Origin: Rossellomorea aquimaris | GTDB taxonomy: Bacteria; Bacillota; Bacilli; Bacillales; Bacillaceae_B | NCBI RefSeq assembly: GCF_020172085.1 | Contig: NZ_JAIVAT010000008.1 | Coordinates: 331,172 to 395,171, forward strand | Length of the DNA stretch: 64,000 nt | Direction: 5' to 3' | Part shown: positions 43,690 through 54,821 of the stretch, in pieces | Numbering within the stretch: position 1 is the first letter of the stretch | Layout: every line of letters starts with the position of its first letter | Position numbers and translations under genes: made by a program | The notes under the pieces: generated by a model | Told to the model about the DNA's origin: nothing | The model's input: only the letters and a program-made list of their open reading frames with translations | The model's database searches: none

Positions 43690-44443
43690 TCGCCACCACT
43701 TCCTTTGCCAGTTCTAAATAAACTTCTGCCCCCCTGGATTTCGCATCATAAATGATGATCGGTTCACCATGACTGGGTGCTTCACTTAAACGAACGTTAC
43801 GTGGGATAATCGTGCGATACACTTTATCTTGAAAATACTTTTTAACCTCTTCAATGACCTGGATTCCAAGATTCGTTCTGGCATCCAGCATGGTTAGCAA
43901 TACTCCATCGATCATGAGATCATGATTCAGGTGCTTCTGCACTAAACGAACCGTGCTTAACAACTGACTCAACCCCTCGAGCGCGTAATATTCGCACTGT
44001 ACCGGTATGACAACGGCATCAGATGCGGTAAGCGCATTGATGGTAAGAAGTCCTAATGATGGGGGGCAGTCGATAATAATATAATCGAATTCTTCTTTTA
44101 CCTTCTCAAGCGCTTTCTTCAGACGCACTTCCCGTGATATGGTCGGAACCAATTCAATTTCCGCTCCAGCAAGTGAAATGGTTGCAGGGACAATCGATAA
44201 ATTCTCTACTTTCGATTGCTTAATCGTGTCATTAACATCTACATCGTCCACTAACACATCATAAATACAATGCTGGACATCCCCTTTTTCAACACCTACA
44301 CCACTGGTGGCGTTTCCTTGAGGATCGATATCTACAAGTAAAACCTTTTTCCCTATATAAGCTAAACAAGCCCCCAAATTAACGGATGTCGTGGTCTTAC
44401 CCACTCCTCCCTTTTGATTTGTAACGGCTACAATTCTGCCCAA
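43682..44443 (-). CDS. parA: Chromosome-partitioning ATPase ParA (Soj)
   Basis: A 253-residue Walker-type ATPase that moves ParB-parS complexes and regulates DnaA. VTNQKGGVGKTTTSVNL is the deviant Walker A. The TTG at 44443 gives MGRIVAVTNQKGG, matching the usual Soj N-terminus, with AGGTAGGTG upstream; a GTG 9 bases earlier would overlap that site. Confidence 0.97.
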   Translation of the reverse strand: MGRIVAVTNQKGGVGKTTTSVNLGACLAYIGKKVLLVDIDPQGNATSGVGVEKGDVQHCIYDVLVDDVDVNDTIKQSKVENLSIVPATISLAGAEIELVPTISREVRLKKALEKVKEEFDYIIIDCPPSLGLLTINALTASDAVVIPVQCEYYALEGLSQLLSTVRLVQKHLNHDLMIDGVLLTMLDARTNLGIQVIEEVKKYFQDKVYRTIIPRNVRLSEAPSHGEPIIIYDAKSRGAEVYLELAKEVVANG

Positions 44444-44593
44444 GGTTGTCACCTACCTTTTGACTTCCTATAATTGACTTTATTTTTTTCACAGTATTCT
44501 TCTATTCTACCAAAACCCCTTGATAATTGTCTGTCAATTTTTCAAAAAACACGGCCATATCCATAAATAGGAAAGATCTCGTCATTTCACACC

Positions 44594-44633
44594 AAAAAAG
44601 TGAGAAACCGATCCGATCTGTTTCTCACTTTTA
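44594..44633 (-). terminator. Terminator of noc
   Basis: A 13-bp stem (44596-44608 with 44620-44632) and TTTTTT on the minus strand. Confidence 0.9.
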
Positions 44634-44643
44634 GTCTATCAGT

Positions 44644-45507
44644 CTATTTTTTTTTCGGGATACGAATGGTAAATTGATAGAATTCCTCGTGCTCTTCTTC
44701 TTCAGAGTCGAGATTGATTCCGCTATCGGACACCATGGAAAGGGATTGCCGGATTGTATTCACTGCAATTCTCATATCCTTGCTGAATGCCTTGCGTTTA
44801 GGCTTCGGCTTTTGATTCGTACCTTCCTGCATCTTCACAACCCGGTCTTCCGTCTGCTTGACATTCAAGTTCTTTTCAATGATTTCTTGAAGGAGCTGGA
44901 TTTGCTTTTCCGGATTCTTCAGAGGAATCAAAGCCCTGGCGTGACGTTCAGTGATTTGTTTATCTAATAAGGCTGATTGAATTTCTTCTGGAAGCTTTAG
45001 GAGACGAAGCTTGTTCGCCACGGTTGATTGTCCTTTTCCTAAGCGTTGAGCAAGGGCTTCTTGGGTAAGATCATGTAATTCCAACAGTTTCCCATACGCG
45101 ATTGCCTCTTCTATAGGAGAGAGCTCTTCTCTTTGTAAGTTCTCTATTAATGCAACAGAAGCTGTTTCTGTATCATTCAGATTCTTTACAATTGCCGGTA
45201 CTGTTTCCCAGCCAAGCTTTTGTACGGCTCTGTAACGTCGTTCTCCCGCAATGATTTCAAACTGGTCATCACCATATTGCCTCACCACGATCGGCTGGAT
45301 AATACCATGTGTGTGAATGGTTCTTGATAACTCTTCTATTTTTTCATCATTAAACACAGTCCTTGGTTGGAATCGGTTCGGGGTGATTTGTGAGACGGGT
45401 ATTTTCCTCACTTCATCTCGATCTTCTTCCACTACATTTGACTCTTCAGATTCAACATCTTGCTCCTTTTCACCTAGGCCAAAAAAACGAGAGAAAGGAT
45501 GCTTCAT
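44644..45507 (-). CDS. noc: Nucleoid occlusion protein Noc
   Basis: A 287-residue ParB paralogue that blocks division over the nucleoid. It has an N-terminal membrane-targeting amphipathic stretch ([13 protein letters not shown]), a ParB-like core ([22 protein letters not shown]) and an [24 protein letters not shown]. Adjacency to parAB, rsmG and mnmG separates it from ParB. AAAGGTGG precedes the ATG. Confidence 0.97.
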   Translation of the reverse strand: MKHPFSRFFGLGEKEQDVESEESNVVEEDRDEVRKIPVSQITPNRFQPRTVFNDEKIEELSRTIHTHGIIQPIVVRQYGDDQFEIIAGERRYRAVQKLGWETVPAIVKNLNDTETASVALIENLQREELSPIEEAIAYGKLLELHDLTQEALAQRLGKGQSTVANKLRLLKLPEEIQSALLDKQITERHARALIPLKNPEKQIQLLQEIIEKNLNVKQTEDRVVKMQEGTNQKPKPKRKAFSKDMRIAVNTIRQSLSMVSDSGINLDSEEEEHEEFYQFTIRIPKKK

Positions 45508-45623
45508 CTTCCTACACCACCTTTAAGAAACTCCCTTAATTAATATTCTCTAAAATATGTCAATTTCCTGCCTCTGATAAGAGCCTTTTATACCAGGTAC
45601 TTTAAAGGCAGGAAGTTGACCAT

Positions 45624-46340
45624 TTATTCTAACGGTAATTTATTGGGTGTCCCAGGTTTTCTGGGATATTTGTTAGGCGTTTCTTTCACTTTGTTGATTT
45701 TCACGATATTCCGCTCGCTTTCCTCTTCGGGAAGAACGAAGGAATACATTTTATCCGTTTGTCCTCCAAGCGTTCCAATGGCTTTCTTCGCGTTCGACAG
45801 TTCTTCGTTCACATTGGAAGCTTTCATGGCGACAAAGGACCCCCCCTTTTTCACCAGTGGAAGGCATAATTCACTTAAGACGGACATTCTTGCTACGGCC
45901 CTTGCTGTAACCATATCATACTTTTCTCGATGAGCCTTATTTTTCCCAAATGTTTCGGCACGGTCATGATAAAAATTCGTGTTTTCAAGTCCCAACTCAT
46001 CGGATAAGTGATTTAAAAATGTGATGCGCTTATTTAATGAATCAACAATCGAAATATGTAAGTGCGGGAAGCATATTTTAATCGGTATACTTGGAAAACC
46101 GGCACCCGCCCCTACATCACAAAGGGATTGAACTTCATTGAAATCGACGTAAAAGGCTGCACTGACCGAGTCGTAAAAATGCTTTAAATACACATCTTCC
46201 TTTTCGGTGATCGCCGTCAGATTCATCTTTTCATTCCACTCAACCAGCAATTCATAATAGCGTTCAAACTGATGTAACTGCTCAGAAGAAAGGGAAATTC
46301 CCTTCTCCTCGAGCATTGATTGAAATTCATTTACGTTCAT
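45624..46340 (-). CDS. rsmG: 16S rRNA (G527-N7)-methyltransferase RsmG (GidB)
   Basis: A 238-residue Rossmann methyltransferase. The SAM site is [17 protein letters not shown], with [13 protein letters not shown] and GGSFVAMKA following. It makes m7G527, whose loss gives low-level streptomycin resistance. It follows mnmG in the same transcript. Confidence 0.98.
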   Translation of the reverse strand: MNVNEFQSMLEEKGISLSSEQLHQFERYYELLVEWNEKMNLTAITEKEDVYLKHFYDSVSAAFYVDFNEVQSLCDVGAGAGFPSIPIKICFPHLHISIVDSLNKRITFLNHLSDELGLENTNFYHDRAETFGKNKAHREKYDMVTARAVARMSVLSELCLPLVKKGGSFVAMKASNVNEELSNAKKAIGTLGGQTDKMYSFVLPEEESERNIVKINKVKETPNKYPRKPGTPNKLPLE

Positions 46341-46361
46341 GAAATGATCCTTCCTTTACTT

Positions 46362-48254
46362 CTATTGATCACCGGATACCTTGGCGATTTTTCCCTGTTC
46401 AATGTAGACCATCAAGATGGATACGTCTGCAGGGTTCACACCTGAAATGCGGGATGCCTGCGCAAGAGAAAGAGGCTGCACCTCGATCAATTTCTGTCTT
46501 GCTTCAGAAGCTAAACCGCTGATTGCACTGTAATCAATGTTCTCAGGAATTCGTTTGTTTTCCATCTTCTTCATTTTATCGACTTGTTGAAGGGATTTTT
46601 CAATATAGCCCTCGTATTTCACCTGGATTTCCACTTGTTCCTCTACGTCGGGATCAAGCTCGAATTCACTTGGAACGAGTGCCTTGATATGACTGTAATT
46701 CATCTCAGGACGCTTCAGGAGATCAGCAGCCAGAATCCCGTCTTTCAACTCACTTCCACCTGCACTGCGGATGATTTCCTGCGTTTCCTCAGTCGGCTTG
46801 ATGCGGGTGGCTTCAAGACGCTTCTTCTCGGTAGAAATCGCTTCTTTCTTCGCAGAGAATCGATCATACCTCTCATCAGAAATCAATCCAATTCGATGAC
46901 CGATATCCGTTAAGCGAAGATCGGCATTATCATGACGAAGTAACAAGCGGTATTCAGCACGTGAAGTCAGAAGACGATACGGTTCGTTCGTCCCTTTTGT
47001 GACCAGGTCATCGATCAGTACTCCGATATAGGCATCGGAACGGCTTAAGATGACCTCTTCTTTATCCAAGGCACGGCAAGCGGCATTGATTCCGGCCATC
47101 AAACCTTGACCAGCGGCTTCTTCATATCCAGATGTCCCGTTGATTTGTCCTGCTGTATAGAGGTTCTTGATTTTTTTCGTTTCAAGAGTCGGCCATAATT
47201 GTGTCGGAACGATTGAATCATACTCGATCGCATATCCGGCGCGCATCATTTGAACCTTTTCAAGTCCCGGGATGGTCTGAAGTATTTTTTGCTGTACATC
47301 TTCTGGAAGACTTGTCGACAACCCTTGAACATATACTTCCTGAGTATTTTTCCCTTCAGGCTCCAGGAAGATCTGGTGACGCGGCTTGTCGTGGAAACGC
47401 ACGACTTTATCTTCTATTGAAGGACAGTAACGCGGTCCCGTACCCTTGATCATACCTGAATACATAGGTGAACGATGAAGGTTATCATCGATTAATTGAT
47501 GAGTGTGTTCGTTCGTATACGTCAGCCAGCAAGGGAGTTGATCCGTGATGTATTTTGTCGTTTCATAGCTGAATGCACGTGGAACATCATCACCAGGCTG
47601 GATTTCCGTTTTCGAATAATCGATCGTCGAACTATTGACACGTGGCGGTGTCCCTGTTTTAAAACGCACCGTATCGAATCCGAGCTCATGTAAGTGATCA
47701 GACAGTCTGATAGAAGGCTGTTGGTTATTCGGACCGCTTGAATATTTCAGATCTCCAAGAATGATTTCTCCACGAAGGAATGTACCCGTCGTGATGACGA
47801 CTGTTTTGGCACGGTAGGCAGCTCCTGTCATCGTAACGACACCTTTACACTCATCATCCTCAACGATCAATTCCTCTACCATTCCCTGAAGCAAGGTCAT
47901 GTTCGGTTCATTTTCGATCGTCCGTTTCATTTCATGCTGATAAAGGAACTTATCGGCCTGTGCCCTTAACGCCCGGACAGCTGGGCCTTTTCCTGTATTC
48001 AACATCCGCATTTGGATATGCGTTTTATCTATATTACGACCCATCTCTCCACCGAGAGCGTCGATTTCCCTTACAACGATTCCTTTCGCCGGTCCACCAA
48101 CCGATGGGTTACACGGCATAAATGCGACCATATCCAAGTTAATGGTGACCATTAACGTTTTAGCTCCCATGCGTGCCGAAGCAAGTCCCGCTTCTACACC
48201 GGCATGGCCAGCACCAATGACAATGACATCATATTGCCCTGCGTCATATTGCAT
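46362..48254 (-). CDS. mnmG: tRNA U34 modification enzyme MnmG (GidA)
   Basis: 630 residues. FAD-binding [52 protein letters not shown] (broken here only for reading) and a C-terminal helical domain. With MnmE it puts cmnm5 on U34 of tRNAs. AGGAGG lies before the ATG. Downstream of mnmE in the operon. Confidence 0.98.
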   Translation of the reverse strand: MQYDAGQYDVIVIGAGHAGVEAGLASARMGAKTLMVTINLDMVAFMPCNPSVGGPAKGIVVREIDALGGEMGRNIDKTHIQMRMLNTGKGPAVRALRAQADKFLYQHEMKRTIENEPNMTLLQGMVEELIVEDDECKGVVTMTGAAYRAKTVVITTGTFLRGEIILGDLKYSSGPNNQQPSIRLSDHLHELGFDTVRFKTGTPPRVNSSTIDYSKTEIQPGDDVPRAFSYETTKYITDQLPCWLTYTNEHTHQLIDDNLHRSPMYSGMIKGTGPRYCPSIEDKVVRFHDKPRHQIFLEPEGKNTQEVYVQGLSTSLPEDVQQKILQTIPGLEKVQMMRAGYAIEYDSIVPTQLWPTLETKKIKNLYTAGQINGTSGYEEAAGQGLMAGINAACRALDKEEVILSRSDAYIGVLIDDLVTKGTNEPYRLLTSRAEYRLLLRHDNADLRLTDIGHRIGLISDERYDRFSAKKEAISTEKKRLEATRIKPTEETQEIIRSAGGSELKDGILAADLLKRPEMNYSHIKALVPSEFELDPDVEEQVEIQVKYEGYIEKSLQQVDKMKKMENKRIPENIDYSAISGLASEARQKLIEVQPLSLAQASRISGVNPADVSILMVYIEQGKIAKVSGDQ

Positions 48255-48304
48255 GGTTTGTTATTTCCTCCTTGTAGGACCTAAAGTCCACATTATAATA
48301 GTAT

Positions 48305-49690
48305 TTACTTCCCTAAACAAAATTGAGAAAACAGCTGATCAATCAAGCTTTCATGGACACTATCACCGATGATTTCACCTAATAGCTCCCATGTTCTCGT
48401 CAGATCAATCTGAGCAATATCAATCGGCGTTCCCATTTCCACACCGTCGATAGCTTCATTGATCGCGAGTGATGCTTGATTCAGCAGGGCGATATGACGA
48501 CTATTGGATACATACGTCATATCCCCCCCTTCAATGGAACCTGCAAAGAACAAAGAAGAAATCGCTTCTTCCAGTTCATCAATTCCCTGTTCTTCCAGTA
48601 AAGCGGTCGTCACCAGCTGATGATTTTCAGAAAGTTTCCTGACTTTATCTATATCAATCTTTTGAGGCAGGTCAGTTTTGTTCACGATGACAATGACATC
48701 CATTCCCTTCACCGCTTCAAATAACTGCTCATCCTCAAAGGTTAATTCATCTGCATAATTCAGTACAAGCAGGATTAAATCCGCTTCCTTCAGTACTTGT
48801 CTCGAGCGTTCCACACCAATCCGTTCAACGATATCTTCTGTTTCGCGGATCCCCGCCGTGTCAACCAGACGCAATGGAACACCCCTTACGTTGACATATT
48901 CCTCGATCACATCACGTGTTGTGCCGGGAATATCCGTTACAATGGCTTTGTTTTCATGAACAAGACTGTTCAGAAGGGAGGACTTTCCTACATTCGGCCG
49001 GCCGATGATGACCGTCGATAGTCCTTCTCTTAAAATCTTCCCTTGTTCTGATGTACGGATCAATTTGTCTATTTCATCCCGGACTCGTCTGGATTTCTCC
49101 AGAAGTACATGATGCGTCATTTCTTCCACATCATCATACTCCGGATAATCGATATTCACTTCCACATGGGCGAGTGTTTCAAGAATTTCCTGACGTAGCT
49201 TTCGGATCAAATTGGAAAGGCGTCCTTCCATTTGGTTGAGAGCTACATTCATGGCCCGATCCGTTTTCGCCCGAATGAGATCCATAACGGCCTCTGCCTG
49301 GGAGAGATCGATCCGGCCATTCAGGAATGCCCGCTTCGTAAATTCACCCGGTTCTGCAAGTCTTGCCCCGTTCTTCAATACAAGCTGCAAAACTTTATTC
49401 ACCGACACGAGCCCTCCGTGACAGTTGATTTCGATAATGTCCTCACGAGTGAATGTCTTTGGCCCTTTCATGACAGACACCATCACTTCTTCCACCACTT
49501 GCCCGGTGTCAGGATCAATAATATGTCCATAATGAATTGTATGGGAAGCAAATTCCTTCATGGAGCTCCCTTTCATTCCCTTAAAGACTTTATCACCGAT
49601 ATCAAATGCCTGATCACCGCTCAAACGGACGATGGCGATCGCTCCCTCTCCCATTGGAGTGGATATGGCTGCAATTGTATCAAACTCCAC
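48305..49690 (-). CDS. mnmE: tRNA U34 modification GTPase MnmE (ThdF/TrmE)
   Basis: 461 residues. The N-terminal tetrahydrofolate-binding domain starts [23 protein letters not shown] central helical domain flanks the G domain ([22 protein letters not shown]). The C-terminal Cys motif is FCLGK. It is a dimeric GTPase working with MnmG. The upstream region has a DnaA-box cluster like the thdF locus of B. subtilis. Confidence 0.98.
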   Translation of the reverse strand: MEFDTIAAISTPMGEGAIAIVRLSGDQAFDIGDKVFKGMKGSSMKEFASHTIHYGHIIDPDTGQVVEEVMVSVMKGPKTFTREDIIEINCHGGLVSVNKVLQLVLKNGARLAEPGEFTKRAFLNGRIDLSQAEAVMDLIRAKTDRAMNVALNQMEGRLSNLIRKLRQEILETLAHVEVNIDYPEYDDVEEMTHHVLLEKSRRVRDEIDKLIRTSEQGKILREGLSTVIIGRPNVGKSSLLNSLVHENKAIVTDIPGTTRDVIEEYVNVRGVPLRLVDTAGIRETEDIVERIGVERSRQVLKEADLILLVLNYADELTFEDEQLFEAVKGMDVIVIVNKTDLPQKIDIDKVRKLSENHQLVTTALLEEQGIDELEEAISSLFFAGSIEGGDMTYVSNSRHIALLNQASLAINEAIDGVEMGTPIDIAQIDLTRTWELLGEIIGDSVHESLIDQLFSQFCLGK

Positions 49691-49821
49691 TTTCGTTCAC
49701 CTCTCTTATCGCTGATCTATTTATATAAATGTATAGTAGAAAGCAAAGTTTCCCCAAATTATTAGAATATCACAATCCGTATCAATACTAAAGAAAGGAA
49801 ACCCTTTGTTCGTCGCCAATG

Positions 49822-49878
49822 TTATCCACATAAATCATTTCTCATCTCTATTATTTTAACTTATCCACATGTGAATAA
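49822..49878. other. DnaA-box cluster upstream of mnmE (thdF locus)
   Basis: TTATCCACA at 49822-49830 and 49861-49869, with an abutting reverse TGTGAATAA at 49870-49878. A DnaA-binding cluster at thdF is known in B. subtilis. Confidence 0.7.
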
Positions 49879-49982
49879 CAATAAACGGGAATGAAAATAA
49901 GAATAGGCGGGTGGTGGTAAGGGTGGAGTGAATGAATTAGTTGGAAAGTAGCGTTTAGAGGGAAATAGTATGTTTGATGGTG

Positions 49983-50102
49983 TCTGCCAAATATTTGATT
50001 TATCTGCCGATTTTTCATTTTTTCTGCCAAATGTGCAATTTATCTGCCGGATTTTCGTTTTATCTGCCAAAATTACAATATATCTTCCATTCCGCAAAAT
50101 AT
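49983..50102. repeat. Short-period array 3 (TCTGCC[A/G] core, exact 20-bp period)
   Basis: TCTGCC starts at 49983, 50003, 50023, 50043 and 50063, and decays to TCTTCC at 50083. The next base alternates A, G, A, G, A. A-type units end in ATTTA or ATATA; G-type units are T-rich. The composite unit is 40 bp. Confidence 0.85.
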
Positions 50103-50138
50103 GACAACTTTCGCCAACCACCACGCCAAACCAACAAA

Positions 50139-50169
50139 AAAAGACGATCCCCTTAAAAGGAATCGTCTC
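50139..50169 (-). terminator. Terminator of the rpmH-rnpA-yidC-jag group
   Basis: AGACGAT/ATCGTCT arms with partly paired interior, and TTTTTTT on the minus strand. Confidence 0.85.
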
Positions 50170-50172
50170 TTA

Positions 50173-50790
50173 TTATTTAGGTGCAATGACAATATATCGA
50201 TTAGGTTCTCGGCCCTCTGAGTGTGTATCGACCCTTTTCGAATCCACTAAAGCCGTGTGAATCACTTTCCGCTCATAAGAAGGCATCGGTTCTAGTGAAA
50301 CGGAACGATTTGTGCGCAGTGCCTTTTCTGCTAAACGTTCTGCAAGGGTTGTCAGCGTTTGCTTCCGTCTCTCCCGGTAGTTCTCCGCATCAAGCAGAAT
50401 GGTGATGAACTGACCTGAGACCCGGTTGGCAACCAGCTGAGACAAATGTTGAAGGGCATTCAACGTTTGTCCCCTTTTCCCGATTAAGAGCGCCATTTTT
50501 TCTCCGGAAATATTGAACTCTACATCTCTTCCATCCTGCTTTACTTCAATGGTCGCATCTACGCCCATTTCACGAGCAACAGATAAAAGAAATTCTTTGG
50601 CTTCACTTACCGGATCAACCGCTTTCTTCACGTTTACGATTGCCGGTCTTCCACCGAACAATCCGAATAACCCTTTTTTACCTTGATCAATGACGTCAAT
50701 TTCTGCATCTTCTTTGGTGATATTCAGTTGAGACAAGGCTGATTCAATGGCTTCTTCCACCGTTTGACCAGTCGCTTCTACTTCTCTCAC
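50173..50790 (-). CDS. jag: Jag (SpoIIIJ-associated, KhpB) RNA-binding protein
   Basis: 205 residues: a Jag-N domain (1-52, [21 protein letters not shown] and [13 protein letters not shown]), a KH-II domain (about 78-155, [21 protein letters not shown]) and an R3H domain ([14 protein letters not shown]). It binds RNA and influences envelope and division. The start is GTG, overlapping the yidC stop by 4 bases. Confidence 0.97.
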   Translation of the reverse strand: MREVEATGQTVEEAIESALSQLNITKEDAEIDVIDQGKKGLFGLFGGRPAIVNVKKAVDPVSEAKEFLLSVAREMGVDATIEVKQDGRDVEFNISGEKMALLIGKRGQTLNALQHLSQLVANRVSGQFITILLDAENYRERRKQTLTTLAERLAEKALRTNRSVSLEPMPSYERKVIHTALVDSKRVDTHSEGREPNRYIVIAPK

Positions 50791-51575
50791 TTTTTCTTTC
50801 CTCCCGAATTCCCACCAGCTTTAGCTGCTTGCGCTTCTTTGATCTCAGGTCCTTTAACGAAGTAAGTCTGAGCGATCATAAATAGATTTCCGACTACCCA
50901 GTAAAGGGATAGAGCTGCAGGGAAGTTAATCGCAAAAATGATGATCATGACCGGCATGATATAAAGCATCATCGCCATTTGTGGATTTTGATTCGCTGTA
51001 CCTGCCATCATGAGTTTTTGTTGGATAAACGTTGTTAAACCTGCTACTAATGGTAAGATATAGAACGGATCGGGGTTGCCCAGATCGAACCATAAAAAGT
51101 TATGTGCTTTGATTTCCTGTGTTCTGACGATCGCATGGTAGAAACCAATTAAGATCGGCATTTGAACGATCAATGGGAAACATCCTGCTAACGGATTCAC
51201 CCCGTGACTTTGGAATAAAGCCATCGTTTCTTGTTGAAGTTTTTGCTGAGTTTGTGCATCTTTTGAGCTATATTTTTCACGAAGCTTCTTCATTTCAGGC
51301 TGCAATGCCTGCATGGCTTTTGAATTTTTCGTTTGTTTAATCATCAATGGCAGAATGGCCGTACGAATAAGCAACGTAACAATTACAATCGCCAATCCAT
51401 AGGATCCGCCCATAAATTCTGCAACCATCGTAATCAATTGTGATAAAGGATAGACAATATATTCATTCCAGATTCCGCTACTTTCAGATGTAATCGGCTT
51501 ATTGTAATCCGTACATCCTGATAAAATAGCCATTAGCCCAATGATTCCCACCAGGGCTATTATTCTCTTTTTCAC
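50787..51575 (-). CDS. yidC: Membrane insertase YidC (SpoIIIJ type)
   Basis: 262 residues. The lipoprotein signal [20 protein letters not shown] ends in a lipobox Cys, followed by five membrane helices. The positively charged groove residue is in [15 protein letters not shown], and [19 protein letters not shown] is conserved. It inserts membrane proteins; SpoIIIJ is needed for sigma-G activation. The start is GTG with GGGAGG upstream. Confidence 0.97.
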   Translation of the reverse strand: MKKRIIALVGIIGLMAILSGCTDYNKPITSESSGIWNEYIVYPLSQLITMVAEFMGGSYGLAIVIVTLLIRTAILPLMIKQTKNSKAMQALQPEMKKLREKYSSKDAQTQQKLQQETMALFQSHGVNPLAGCFPLIVQMPILIGFYHAIVRTQEIKAHNFLWFDLGNPDPFYILPLVAGLTTFIQQKLMMAGTANQNPQMAMMLYIMPVMIIIFAINFPAALSLYWVVGNLFMIAQTYFVKGPEIKEAQAAKAGGNSGGKKK

Positions 51576-51717
51576 CCTACATTTCCTCCCAACTAATATC
51601 TTTCATGTAAATTAATAAACAAGCACCATCATCCCGTACTAAAAAAAGTACAATCCCTCGTATTGTAACATCTTTTCATTTGATTGTGATGACGAAACCT
51701 GTCATTCTCTCAAAATG

Positions 51718-52092
51718 TTATGACTTCTTCCTATCATATTTGCCATAAGAAGACCTTTTCAATACTTTTCCTCTTTTTAATACATGGGTGAGACTCCCCT
51801 TCACCTCATGGAAATTCATTTCGGCCGCCGGTTTTCTGGCGATGATAAGATAATCGTACTGATCGTGAACCTCTTCTTGTAATTCTAAGAAAGCCTGCCT
51901 CACATAGCGCTTGATTTGATTCCGGCAAACGGCATTCCCGATCTTCTTACTGACGGAAATTCCGATTCGAAATGGCTGGGGCTCTTCCTTCTTTAATAGA
52001 TACAAGACGAATTGACGATTCGCAACGGACGTTCCCTTTTTAAATATTTCCTGGAACTCTTTGTTTTTCTTCACTCTTTGCTCTTTCCGCAT
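51718..52092 (-). CDS. rnpA: Ribonuclease P protein component
   Basis: A 124-residue basic protein. [36 protein letters not shown] (RNR-like motif, shown in part) and [13 protein letters not shown] are the family core. It aids the RNase P RNA in 5' tRNA maturation. The ATG at 52092 follows AGGTG; the GTG at 52101 overlaps that site. Confidence 0.97.
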   Translation of the reverse strand: MRKEQRVKKNKEFQEIFKKGTSVANRQFVLYLLKKEEPQPFRIGISVSKKIGNAVCRNQIKRYVRQAFLELQEEVHDQYDYLIIARKPAAEMNFHEVKGSLTHVLKRGKVLKRSSYGKYDRKKS

Positions 52093-52225
52093 GGACCACA
52101 CCTATTTTTCATTTTTGTCTTCGTCTAACCTCGACATTATCGGCTCATTCGTTTGAAATTATAAGTATTTTCTCTTCTAATCCGACATATGGACGACCCT
52201 GATCATTTTATCACGTAATAGAAAG

Positions 52226-52259
52226 GAAAAAAAAGACCACTGAGTCAGTTCAGTGGTCT
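52226..52259 (-). terminator. Terminator between rpmH and rnpA
   Basis: A perfect 10-bp stem (52234-52243 with 52250-52259) with a run of T on the minus strand. It overlaps the rpmH stop. Confidence 0.85.
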
Positions 52260-52392
52260 AGGCAGATAATACTTTTCTTCCTTTGCTGCGACGGCGAGCT
52301 AAAACATTGCGTCCGTTTTTAGAGCTCATGCGTGCACGGAAACCGTGATTCTTTTTTCTTTTGCGGTTATTTGGTTGAAACGTTCTTTTCAT
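52258..52392 (-). CDS. rpmH: 50S ribosomal protein L34
   Basis: 44 residues starting [19 protein letters not shown] and ending in [12 protein letters not shown]. Too short for ordinary ORF lists. It lies between oriC and rnpA as in nearly all bacteria. GGAGG precedes the ATG. Confidence 0.98.
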   Translation of the reverse strand: MKRTFQPNNRKRKKNHGFRARMSSKNGRNVLARRRSKGRKVLSA

Positions 52393-52444
52393 CTATGACA
52401 CCTCCCTGAAGGATATCTTTAAAAAGTTAAAGACATTCCTCACT

Positions 52445-52474
52445 ATTATAAAGACGGTACCCATAAAAAGTCAA
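52445..52474 (-). promoter_or_regulatory. rpmH sigma-A promoter
   Basis: TTGACT (52469-52474) - 18 bp - TATAAT (52445-52450) on the minus strand. Confidence 0.85.
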
Positions 52475-52542
52475 CACTCAGATTATTTTTCTTTTTAAGT
52501 GTTGCTTAATCCCTCTTTTATCATTTGCTAAGAGCCAGAGGT

Positions 52543-52600
52543 GGTTGATTTCCGCTGCAGGTGCTCGCTTTCCGCGGGGCTGGCGGTGAGCCTCCTTTTG
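52543..52600 (-). repeat. Truncated copy of the ~125-bp repeat
   Basis: GTTGATTTCCGCTGCAGG and GTGCTCGCTTTCCGCGGGGC match the left arm of copy 2; homology ends near 52593. Confidence 0.75.
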
Positions 52601-52849
52601 CCATCAAGCTGTCCAGCTATTTTTTTAACTCATCTAATAATATGTCGATTACGTTCTTTATTGAATAGACAATAAATCTTTCCTTTATCTTTTTTAAACC
52701 CCTTCAACGTAAAAATCTACCTTTTCAACCATTTAACTTTTTTGTTTGAAAGATTCCCTCAGATCGAGAGGTTCCTCCGAGAACATCTTAATTTAGAAAT
52801 CATCATTTCCCCTCTACAAATCCTATCCGATTTTTTTATTCAGCCTGCC

Positions 52850-53125
52850 TGTGGATAGGATTCGACACTGTTTTAAATTATCCACAGCACATACTGACAA
52901 CTTTTTCACAAGTTATTGGGTTGTGGACAATTCGATTCCACAAGGGATGGGGGTTGTGGATAAAATTTAAAAAGCATTGCACCGCTAAGGATATTTTGAT
53001 ATGATTATTGTGTTTTCACTCTTGATAACTAGGTTTACGTAAATAACTTATCCACAAAATGTGGATATCATGTGGGTAACTTATACAGAGGGTTTGTAAA
53101 ACATTGTCCACAAGTGGTGGATATT
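52850..53125. other. oriC: oriC, upstream DnaA-box cluster (incA/incB-like)
   Basis: Perfect boxes at 52878-52886, 52955-52963 (reverse) and 53048-53056. Single-mismatch boxes at 52850-52858, 52922-52930, 53060-53068, 53071-53079 and 53104-53112. The region lies between rpmH and dnaA, as in Bacillus. Confidence 0.93.
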
Positions 53126-53271
53126 GTCGAAAACCCATTTTCTTTCCTTATTATATATATTTTCCACATTCACTGCATTGTATTTTTATAAAATGACGAG
53201 TGTTAAAGTAATGTACAGTATGAAATGGTTGTACAGAAGTTATACAAAAACAAGAAAAGGAGGGACCAGGA

Positions 53272-54615
53272 TTGGAGAATATCGGGGATCTTTGGAGCAA
53301 GGCCTTAGAAAATATCGAAAAAAAAATCAGTAAACCCAGTTTTGATACTTGGTTAAAATCCACTAAGGCCCATTCCATTCAAGGGGACACCCTTGTGATT
53401 ACTGCTCCAAATGAATTTGCGAGAGATTGGTTGGAAGGTCGCTACTCCCAGTTAATTTCCGGGGTTTTATATGATATTACGGGTGAAGAGCTAGTCGTTA
53501 AATTTATCATTCCCCAAAACCAGGAGCCGGAAGAGTTTGATATTCAAATTCCTCCAAAGTCGATGAAAGATGACGATCAGCAGGATCTCAATCAAAATAT
53601 GTTGAACGCTAAATATACTTTCGACACGTTTGTTATCGGTTCGGGCAACCGGTTCGCCCATGCTGCTTCTTTAGCAGTGGCTGAAGCACCTGCTAAAGCG
53701 TATAACCCCTTATTTATTTATGGGGGAGTCGGACTCGGAAAAACCCACTTAATGCATGCCATCGGTCATTATGTATTGGAGCATAATCCCGCTGCGAAAG
53801 TGGTTTACTTATCGTCTGAAAAATTCACAAATGAATTCATCAACTCCATTCGTGACAATAAAGCGGTTGATTTCCGTAATAAATATCGTAATGTCGATGT
53901 TTTATTAATTGATGACATTCAATTTTTAGCTGGAAAAGAACAAACGCAAGAGGAATTTTTCCATACTTTTAATACCTTACATGAAGAAAGCAAACAAATT
54001 GTCATTTCCAGTGATCGGCCACCAAAAGAGATTCCGACACTTGAAGATAGACTTCGTTCACGGTTTGAGTGGGGATTGATTACAGATATCACACCTCCGG
54101 ACCTCGAGACGAGAATTGCCATTTTACGAAAAAAAGCAAAGGCTGAAGGGCTGGATATCCCTAACGAAGCCATGCTTTATATAGCTAATCAAATCGATTC
54201 CAATATTCGTGAGTTAGAGGGCGCGTTGATTCGTGTCGTCGCTTACTCATCTCTCATAAATAAAGACATCAATGCTGATTTAGCGGCTGAGGCGTTGAAG
54301 GATATCATTCCGAGCTCGAAGCCAAGGACTATTACCATCCAGGAAATCCAGCGTGTCGTTGGTGAGCACTTCAATGTGAAGCTAGAGGACTTTAAAGCAA
54401 AAAAACGAACAAAATCGATTGCGTTCCCAAGACAGATCGCTATGTACTTATCAAGGGAAATGACGGATTCTTCACTCCCTAAGATCGGGGAAGAATTTGG
54501 CGGACGAGATCACACCACCGTCATTCATGCCCATGAGAAAATCAGTACATTACTTGGAAATGATGCACTTCTTCAGCAGCAGTTGAAAGAAATTCGTGAG
54601 TCTTTAAAGGGCTGA
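53272..54615 (+). CDS. dnaA: Replication initiator DnaA
   Basis: 447 residues: domain I (1-80), a linker, the AAA+ domain with [17 protein letters not shown] and [21 protein letters not shown], and domain IV with [16 protein letters not shown] recognising DnaA boxes. It starts with TTG at 53272, with GGAGG upstream. It is flanked on both sides by DnaA boxes, through which it controls initiation and its own transcription. Confidence 0.98.
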   Translation: MENIGDLWSKALENIEKKISKPSFDTWLKSTKAHSIQGDTLVITAPNEFARDWLEGRYSQLISGVLYDITGEELVVKFIIPQNQEPEEFDIQIPPKSMKDDDQQDLNQNMLNAKYTFDTFVIGSGNRFAHAASLAVAEAPAKAYNPLFIYGGVGLGKTHLMHAIGHYVLEHNPAAKVVYLSSEKFTNEFINSIRDNKAVDFRNKYRNVDVLLIDDIQFLAGKEQTQEEFFHTFNTLHEESKQIVISSDRPPKEIPTLEDRLRSRFEWGLITDITPPDLETRIAILRKKAKAEGLDIPNEAMLYIANQIDSNIRELEGALIRVVAYSSLINKDINADLAAEALKDIIPSSKPRTITIQEIQRVVGEHFNVKLEDFKAKKRTKSIAFPRQIAMYLSREMTDSSLPKIGEEFGGRDHTTVIHAHEKISTLLGNDALLQQQLKEIRESLKG

Positions 54616-54640
54616 TTTTACACACAATCAAATTGGATAA

Positions 54641-54780
54641 TGTGAATAACCGAGTCATACTAGCACACAGTCTGTCCACATGTGGATAGGCTGTGTTTAC
54701 GTTCGATTCACACACTTATCCACATATCAACAGGCCCTACTACTTCTTTTACTATTTTTTAAATAAATTATTAGTATATG
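54641..54780 (+). other. oriC: oriC, downstream DnaA boxes and DNA-unwinding element (incC-like)
   Basis: Boxes at 54641-54649 (one mismatch, reverse), 54681-54689 (one mismatch, reverse) and 54716-54724 (perfect) lead into CAGGCCCTACTACTTC and then a long AT-rich stretch. The CTA/CTT triplets next to the last box fit DnaA-trio elements, where strands first open in B. subtilis. Confidence 0.88.
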
Positions 54781-54821
54781 ATTCAGTCCATAAAATTATG
54801 TGCAAATTGGAGGAATAAATC

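Larger units (their letters stand above)
49691..50172. other. Intergenic region between mnmE and jag
   Basis: It contains the mnmE DnaA boxes, short-period array 3 and the jag terminator. No gene is seen. Confidence 0.6.
52393..52849. other. Intergenic region from rpmH to oriC
   Basis: It contains the rpmH promoter and a truncated copy of the ~125-bp repeat. Nothing else is recognised before the DnaA boxes. Confidence 0.55.
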
